DNA of 10,303 nucleotides from Thermoleophilia bacterium (GTDB taxonomy: Bacteria; Actinomycetota; Thermoleophilia; Miltoncostaeales; Miltoncostaeaceae): the NCBI GenBank assembly GCA_016463385.1, contig JAEMRL010000052.1, forward strand, positions 1-10,303. Reading direction: 5' to 3'. Of this stretch, positions 6,612 to 10,303 are shown one piece after another. A program made the position numbers and the translations under genes. The notes beneath the pieces are model-generated. The model ran no database searches. It had not been told where the DNA came from and saw nothing but the letters and a program-made list of their open reading frames with translations. Within the stretch, counting starts at the first letter, position 1. The number at the start of each line of letters is the position of its first letter.

Positions 6612-8149
6612 AGGTCGCGCGCGCGCTGGTCTCGGTCTCCGACAAGACCGGGCTGGAGGACTTCGCCCGCGGTCTCGCGGAGCGCGGGGTGACGATCATC
6701 TCGACCGGCGGCACCGCCGAGTCGCTGCGGTCGTGGGGGATCGACGTGGTGCCGGTCGACGAGGTCACCGGGCACCCGGAGATCATGGGCGGCCGCGTCA
6801 AGACGCTGCACCCGCGCATCCACGGCGGCATCCTCGGCCGCGCCGGGCACGAGGGCGACGCCGAACAGATGGCCGCGGCCGGCATCGAGCCGATCGACCT
6901 GGTGGTGGTGAACCTCTACCCCTTCGAGGAGTGGGTGCAGCGCCGCGGCGTGAGCGACGACGAGCTGATCGAGCAGATCGACATCGGCGGCCCGGCGATG
7001 ATCCGCGCCGCCGCCAAGAACCACGCGCGCGTGGGCGTCGTCACCTCCCCCGACCAGTACCAGGAGGTGCTGCAGGAGCTCGCCGCCGGCGACGGCCGCA
7101 TCTCGCCGGCGCTCCGCCGGCGGCTCGCCGGGACGGCCTTCCAGCGCACCGCCCGGTACGACGCGGCGATCGCCAACTGGTTCGCCGAGGGCGAGGACGA
7201 GTTCCCCGACACGATCCTCCTGGGCTTCGACAAGCACCTCGAGGTCAGCTACGGCGAGAACCCGCACCAGAGCGGCGCCTACTACACCGAGCGCGGCGCC
7301 CGCACGCACCTGCTGGCCCGCGTCGAGCAGCTGCACGGCAAGGCGCTGTCGTTCAACAACCTCTACGACCTCGACGCCGCCCGCGGCCTGGTGGCCGAGT
7401 TCGAGCTGCCGGCCTGCGTGATCGTGAAGCACAACAACCCGTGCGGGGTCGCCGTGGCCGGCGATCTGGTGACGGCCTACGAGCGGGCCCGCGACTGCGA
7501 CCCGGTGTCGGCCTACGGCGGCGTGATCGTGGTCAACCGGCCCGTCGACGAGGCGCTCGGCGAGATGCTGGCCGGCACCTTCGTCGAGGTGCTGCTGGCG
7601 CCGGGCTACGACGAGGCGGCCCTCGCGGCGCTCACCCGCAAGCCGAACACGCGGGTGATGCTGAACGCCGACCGGCGGCGCACCAACCCCGGCGAGCGCG
7701 ACCTGCGGCGGGTCAGCGGCGGCCTGCTGGTGCAGGACCGCGACGCCGAGAGCGAGGACCGCGACCTGATGACGGTCGTGACCGAGCGCGTGCCCACCGA
7801 GGCCGAGTGGGGCGACCTGCTCTTCGCCTGGCGCGTCGCCAAGCACGTGAAGAGCAACGCGATCGTGCTGGCCCGCGACCTCGCCACGATCGGTGTCGGC
7901 GCCGGGCAGATGAGCCGCGTCGACTCGGTGCGGCTGTCGCTGGAGAAGGCCCAGTTCCCGGTCGCCGGATCGGCGCTCGCGAGCGACGCCTTCTTCCCGT
8001 TCGCCGACGGCCCCGAGGCGGCCGTGAAGGCCGGCATCACCACGATCATCCAGCCCGGCGGGTCCATCCGCGACGACGAGGTGTTCGCCGCATGCGACGC
8101 CGCCGGCGTCTCGATGGTCGTCACCGGCCGCCGCCACTTCCGGCACTAG
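6608..8149 (+). CDS. purH: Bifunctional AICAR transformylase / IMP cyclohydrolase
   Basis: PurH performs the last two steps of IMP synthesis: formylation of AICAR with 10-formyltetrahydrofolate, then ring closure. The 513-residue protein has the normal length. The N-terminal MGS-like cyclohydrolase domain (about 1-145) shows 'ALVSVSDKTGLEDFA' (6-20), 'ISTGGTAESL' (31-40), 'GGRVKTLHPRIHGGIL' (61-76), 'VNLYPFE' (101-107) and 'IDIGGPAMIRAAAKNH' (124-139). The transformylase domain shows 'YGENPHQ' (215-221), the catalytic Lys274-His275 in 'VKHNNPCG' (273-280), 'GAGQMSRVDS' (431-440), 'SDAFFPFADG' (459-468) and the C-terminal 'TGRRHFRH' (506-513). Translation starts at GTG 6608 with a four-base overlap with purN. 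It ends in TAG, unlike the other genes before it, which end in TGA. It is the last recognisable purine gene here. Confidence 0.98.
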   Translation: MKVARALVSVSDKTGLEDFARGLAERGVTIISTGGTAESLRSWGIDVVPVDEVTGHPEIMGGRVKTLHPRIHGGILGRAGHEGDAEQMAAAGIEPIDLVVVNLYPFEEWVQRRGVSDDELIEQIDIGGPAMIRAAAKNHARVGVVTSPDQYQEVLQELAAGDGRISPALRRRLAGTAFQRTARYDAAIANWFAEGEDEFPDTILLGFDKHLEVSYGENPHQSGAYYTERGARTHLLARVEQLHGKALSFNNLYDLDAARGLVAEFELPACVIVKHNNPCGVAVAGDLVTAYERARDCDPVSAYGGVIVVNRPVDEALGEMLAGTFVEVLLAPGYDEAALAALTRKPNTRVMLNADRRRTNPGERDLRRVSGGLLVQDRDAESEDRDLMTVVTERVPTEAEWGDLLFAWRVAKHVKSNAIVLARDLATIGVGAGQMSRVDSVRLSLEKAQFPVAGSALASDAFFPFADGPEAAVKAGITTIIQPGGSIRDDEVFAACDAAGVSMVVTGRRHFRH

Positions 8150-8157
8150 GGCCGCCG

Positions 8158-8565
8158 ATGCCGTCCTGGGCCATCGTCGTGGACATCGACGCCCCGCCCG
8201 ACGAGGTGTGGGCGTTCATCGGAGACCCGACGACCGTGCCGCGCTGGTACCCCAAGTACGTGTCGTGCGAGGTCGAGGGCGACGCGCGCACGCTGCGCAG
8301 CGCCGAGGGCGCCGTGCTCCACGAGTTGCTGCTCGAGCGCAACGACGACGCGCGCTTCTACTCCTACAGCGTCGTCTCCGGGGCGCCCGTGCGCACGCAC
8401 CTGGCCAGCTTCGAGGTGACGGCCGAGGGCACGGGCAGCCGCATCCGCTGGGCGACCACCGCCGAGCCGATCGACCCCGCCATGGACATGCAGGCGCGCC
8501 TGTCGCCGACCCAGACCGAGGCGATGCAGCGCGTGAAGCGGATCCTGGAGGGCGGGGAGGCCTGA
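8158..8565 (+). CDS. SRPBCC-fold (polyketide cyclase/dehydrase-like) protein, function unknown
   Basis: A 135-residue protein with the hallmarks of the START/Bet v1-like SRPBCC fold: a first strand 'WAIVVDIDAPPDEVWAFIGD' (4-23), 'VPRWYPKYVSCEVEG' (27-41), central strands around 'AVLHELLLERN' (52-62) and 'RFYSYSVVSGAPVRTHLASFEV' (66-87), a strand 'GSRIRWATTAEPID' (93-106), and a C-terminal helix 'QTEAMQRVKRILEGG' (119-133). The fold forms a cavity for a hydrophobic or aromatic ligand; I cannot name one, and no enzyme motif is visible. There is no signal peptide or membrane segment, so it is probably cytosolic. The ATG at 8158 lies eight bases after the purH stop, with a weak AGGG at 8148-8151. 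It therefore probably shares the purine transcript, but a role in purine metabolism is only a guess from position. Confidence 0.85.
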   Translation: MPSWAIVVDIDAPPDEVWAFIGDPTTVPRWYPKYVSCEVEGDARTLRSAEGAVLHELLLERNDDARFYSYSVVSGAPVRTHLASFEVTAEGTGSRIRWATTAEPIDPAMDMQARLSPTQTEAMQRVKRILEGGEA

Positions 8566-8610
8566 CCGGTGGGAGGCGCGCGGACGAGCCGAGCGCCTAC
8601 CCTGGACCGG
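8566..8610 (+). terminator. Imperfect GC-rich hairpin after the purine operon, possible terminator
   Basis: Starting right after the SRPBCC stop codon, AGGCGC (8574-8579) pairs with GCGCCT (8593-8598), GGG (8571-8573) with CCC (8600-8602) across a one-base bulge, and CCGGT (8566-8570) with ACCGG (8606-8610) across a three-base bulge, around a 13-base loop. No T-run follows, so this is not a standard intrinsic terminator. Hairpins of this size arise easily in such GC-rich DNA. Confidence 0.3.
8598..8603 (+). promoter_or_regulatory. Putative -10 box (TANNNT) for the protease gene, leaderless start
   Basis: TACCCT fits the TANNNT pattern of actinobacterial -10 elements and ends six bases before the GTG at 8610. 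Transcription would begin at or next to the start codon, giving a leaderless mRNA. That agrees with the lack of a convincing Shine-Dalgarno there. No -35 is visible 17-18 bases upstream. Confidence 0.35.
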
Positions 8611-9800
8611 TGAGCCCGCGCGCACTCCTCGCCGTCCTGGTGGCCCTGCTCCTGGGGGCCGGGGTGGCGGCGGCCGCCCCGAGCGACCTCTCCACCGACC
8701 CGCTCGACCGCGCGACGCTGCTCGCCCTGCCGAGCGTCTACCGCGTCGATACGACGATCCGGGTCGACGCGCTGCGGCTCGCCGACGGCACGCGCGTGCC
8801 GATCACGCCGAAGGCGCGGACCATCCAGGAGCGCGGCACCGCCGTCGCCGTGGCTCCGGGGGGCTGGCTCGTGAGCGCCGCGCACGTCGCGACGCCCGAC
8901 GCGGCGACCCTGGCGCGCCTCGCCTACACCCAGGACCGGGCCTTCCGGGGCCAATCGCACGAGGACGAGGACGCCGCCGACGAGTGGGTGCGCACCAACG
9001 GCGCCACCCCGGTCGGGCCGGGCGTGGTCTCGCTGACGGTCAGCCAGGCCGACGCCGGGGGCGGGATGGCCGGCTCGCGCACCTACCCGGTGCAGGAGCG
9101 GGTGCCCAGTCCCACGGCCGACCTCGCCCTGATCCGGATCCGCGCCCGCACCGCCCCGGCCCTGCCGCTCGACGAGGCTTCGAGCTCCGGCACGCCGGTG
9201 GTGACGATCGGCTTCGGGGTGGGGTCGAGCCTCGACGGGCCCGCGCGCGGCGAGTTCGAGCCGGCGGTTCGCCGGGGACGCCTCAGCCGTACCGGGACGC
9301 TCGAGGCCGAGGAGGGTGCGGAGCCCCGGCAGGCGATCGCCATCTCGGTGCCCGTCGAGCGGGGCGACTCCGGAGGTCCGGTGATCGACGCCGACGGCCG
9401 CGTGCGCGGCATCGTCACCCAGCGCAGCCGTGAGGGCGGCATCGCCGAACGGGCCACCGACGTGCGCCTGCTTCTCGAGTCGCGCGACATCGTCCCGGGG
9501 CCGGGGGCGAGCGGCGACCGCTTCCGGGAGGCCATGACGGCCTTCTGGGACCTGGACTTCCCGGCCGCCCAGCAGGGCTTCGACGCCACGCTGCAGGCCT
9601 TCGGCGAGCACACCCTGGCCGGCGCCCAGCGCTCCCGGGCAGCCGAGCTCGCCTCCGGCGACTTCTCGCTCACGGGCGACCGCCGCCGAGGCGCGCTGCT
9701 GGCGATCGCGGTCGTGGCCGGCCTGGCGGCCCTCGCGTGCGCGGCGGGCCTCGCGGGCCCTCTCACACGGCGCGGGGGCCGGAGCGCCGCCGGGCGGTAG
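8610..9800 (+). CDS. Exported, C-terminally membrane-anchored trypsin-like serine protease
   Basis: A 396-residue protein. Residues 1-23 form a signal peptide: one Arg, the hydrophobic run 'LLAVLVALLLGAGVA', and an Ala-rich cleavage site before 'PSD'. The protease domain (about 65-295) has an intact triad: His92 in 'VSAAHVA', Asp171 in 'PTADLALIRI' and Ser254 in 'VERGDSGGPVID'. About 79 residues separate His and Asp, including an acidic insert 'HEDEDAADEW' (117-126). There is no PDZ domain. Residues 304-345 look helical, like a single TPR-type unit, and are followed by a membrane helix (about 361-385) and a short Arg-rich tail. The protease would therefore face outward, tethered to the membrane. 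The GTG at 8610 is the only start that gives a signal peptide; the frame upstream runs through the SRPBCC gene. Substrate unknown. It has more A/T-ending codons than the purine genes. Confidence 0.88.
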   Translation: MSPRALLAVLVALLLGAGVAAAAPSDLSTDPLDRATLLALPSVYRVDTTIRVDALRLADGTRVPITPKARTIQERGTAVAVAPGGWLVSAAHVATPDAATLARLAYTQDRAFRGQSHEDEDAADEWVRTNGATPVGPGVVSLTVSQADAGGGMAGSRTYPVQERVPSPTADLALIRIRARTAPALPLDEASSSGTPVVTIGFGVGSSLDGPARGEFEPAVRRGRLSRTGTLEAEEGAEPRQAIAISVPVERGDSGGPVIDADGRVRGIVTQRSREGGIAERATDVRLLLESRDIVPGPGASGDRFREAMTAFWDLDFPAAQQGFDATLQAFGEHTLAGAQRSRAAELASGDFSLTGDRRRGALLAIAVVAGLAALACAAGLAGPLTRRGGRSAAGR

Positions 9801-9803
9801 GGT
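9798..9803 (+). promoter_or_regulatory. Putative -10 box (TANNNT) for ald
   Basis: TAGGGT fits the same TANNNT pattern as the box at 8598-8603. It overlaps the TAG stop of the protease gene and would start transcription near 9810, leaving a leader of about 20 bases that contains the ald Shine-Dalgarno. No -35 is recognisable. The 31-base gap between genes leaves little other room for a promoter. Confidence 0.25.
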
Positions 9804-9821
9804 GCGGCGGATCGCCAGAGC

Positions 9822-9828
9822 GGAGGGG
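9822..9828 (+). promoter_or_regulatory. Shine-Dalgarno of ald
   Basis: GGAGGGG lies three bases before the ATG at 9832. The spacing is somewhat short, but it is the clearest ribosome site near an intergenic start in the window, and it fixes the ald start. Confidence 0.65.
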
Positions 9829-9831
9829 TAG

Positions 9832-10303
9832 ATGCGGATCGGCGTCCCGGCCGAGGTCAAGAGCGACGAGTACCGCGTGGCGCTGACGCCGGCGGGCGCC
9901 CTGGAGCTCACCCGCCGCGGCCATGACGTGTGGGTCGAGGCGGGGGCGGGCCTGGGGTCCGGCCTGCCCGACGAGGCGTTCGCGCGCGTCGGCGCCCGGA
10001 TCGGCAGCGCCGAGGACGCGTGGGCCGGCGAACTGGTGCTGAAGGTGAAGGAGCCCCAGGCGTCCGAGTTCGGCTTCCTGCGCGACGACCAGACCCTGTT
10101 CACCTACCTGCACCTCGCCGCCAACCCGGGCGTGGCCGGGGCGCTCCGGCGGGCGGGCACCACGGGTATCGCCTACGAGACCGTCGAGGATCGCGAGGGC
10201 CGCCTGCCCCTGCTGGCGCCGATGAGCGAGGTCGCCGGGCGGCTCGCGGTGCAGGCCGGCGCCCTCTACCTGGAGCGCCCGCTCGGCGGGCGCGGTGTGC
10301 TGC
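9832..10303 (+). CDS. ald: Alanine dehydrogenase, 3' partial
   Basis: Ald interconverts L-alanine and pyruvate plus ammonia with NAD. The frame stays open to the window end, giving 157 residues of a protein normally near 370. The start 'MRIGVPAEVKSDEYRVALTP' contains Arg15, the pyruvate-binding arginine. 'LVLKVKEPQ' (68-76) has the substrate-binding Lys73, and 'LFTYLHLAANPG' (89-100) has the catalytic His94. 'IAYETVE' and 'LPLLAPMSEVAGRLA' follow as in the family. The related transhydrogenase alpha subunit (PntA) shares this fold, but 'KVKEP' and 'TYLHLA' favour Ald. The NAD-binding Rossmann domain lies beyond the window. Clear Shine-Dalgarno, 31 bases from the protease stop. Nothing links it functionally to the purine genes. 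Confidence 0.95.
   Translation, partial: MRIGVPAEVKSDEYRVALTPAGALELTRRGHDVWVEAGAGLGSGLPDEAFARVGARIGSAEDAWAGELVLKVKEPQASEFGFLRDDQTLFTYLHLAANPGVAGALRRAGTTGIAYETVEDREGRLPLLAPMSEVAGRLAVQAGALYLERPLGGRGVL

Larger units (their letters stand above)
2..8565 (+). other. Purine biosynthesis operon (purC-S-Q-L-F-M-N-H plus SRPBCC gene)
   Basis: Nine same-strand genes are joined as follows: purC/purS GTGA overlap, purS/purQ one-base overlap, purQ/purL ATGA, purL/purF ATGA, purF/purM 4-base gap, purM/purN 8-base overlap, purN/purH GTGA, purH/SRPBCC 8-base gap. There is no room for promoters or terminators between genes, so a single transcript starting upstream of the window is the simplest reading. Any purine riboswitch or repressor site would also lie upstream; none is visible here. 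Confidence 0.9.

Noticed and set aside
6398..8146. A minus-strand open frame of 582 codons opposite purN/purH
   Set aside because: His/Val/Gly/Ala-rich shadow of purH with no domain features.
8158..8565. The gene after purH as purD
   Set aside because: At 135 residues it is far too short, has no ATP-grasp motifs, and clearly reads as an SRPBCC fold.
8364..10103. A minus-strand open frame of 579 codons opposite the protease and neighbouring genes
   Set aside because: It covers three plus-strand coding starts, including ald, and shows only compositionally biased sequence.
1..10303. Mobile element, prophage, CRISPR, tRNA/rRNA or riboswitch
   Set aside because: The window is almost wholly accounted for by plus-strand genes with spacers of 44 bases or less; I saw no transposase, spaced repeats or RNA gene signature.

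Overview
The window is very GC-rich (by eye about three quarters G+C, with G or C in nearly every third codon position) and is packed with plus-strand genes. Protein details point to an actinobacterium. PurQ has the 'FPGTLD' form and PurF the 'VRGNT' form that I associate with Mycobacterium and its relatives, and GTG starts and short gene overlaps are common. Well-known actinobacteria such as Mycobacterium tuberculosis split these purine genes over several loci. An unbroken purC-S-Q-L-F-M-N-H run therefore suggests another lineage, perhaps Thermoleophilia or a similar deep branch. That last step is inference.

Positions 2-8149 hold eight consecutive genes of de novo purine synthesis: purC (5' end cut off), purS, purQ, purL, purF, purM, purN and purH. 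Neighbouring genes overlap by 1-8 bases or lie 4 bases apart, so this is almost certainly one translationally coupled transcript whose promoter lies upstream of the window. The order matches the Bacillus subtilis pur operon from purC to purH. PurF makes phosphoribosylamine, PurN formylates GAR, PurS/PurQ/PurL make FGAM, PurM closes the imidazole ring, PurC adds aspartate, and PurH carries out the last two steps to IMP. PurD, PurE/PurK and PurB are not in the window. A small SRPBCC-fold protein gene (8158-8565) follows purH by 8 bases, where B. subtilis has purD.

Positions 8566-8609 are a short spacer with a GC-rich imperfect hairpin and a TANNNT box placed for leaderless transcription of the next gene. 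That gene (8610-9800) encodes an exported trypsin-like serine protease with an intact His-Asp-Ser triad and a C-terminal membrane anchor. From 9832 to the window end is the N-terminal third or more of alanine dehydrogenase (ald), preceded by a strong Shine-Dalgarno and another TANNNT box that overlaps the protease stop codon.

I see no RNA genes, mobile elements, CRISPR arrays or prophage traces, and no non-coding stretch longer than 44 bases. There is no clear sign of an undescribed system. The observations most worth checking are a sharply bounded codon-usage change inside purL, the SRPBCC gene attached to the purine operon, and the membrane-anchored protease.
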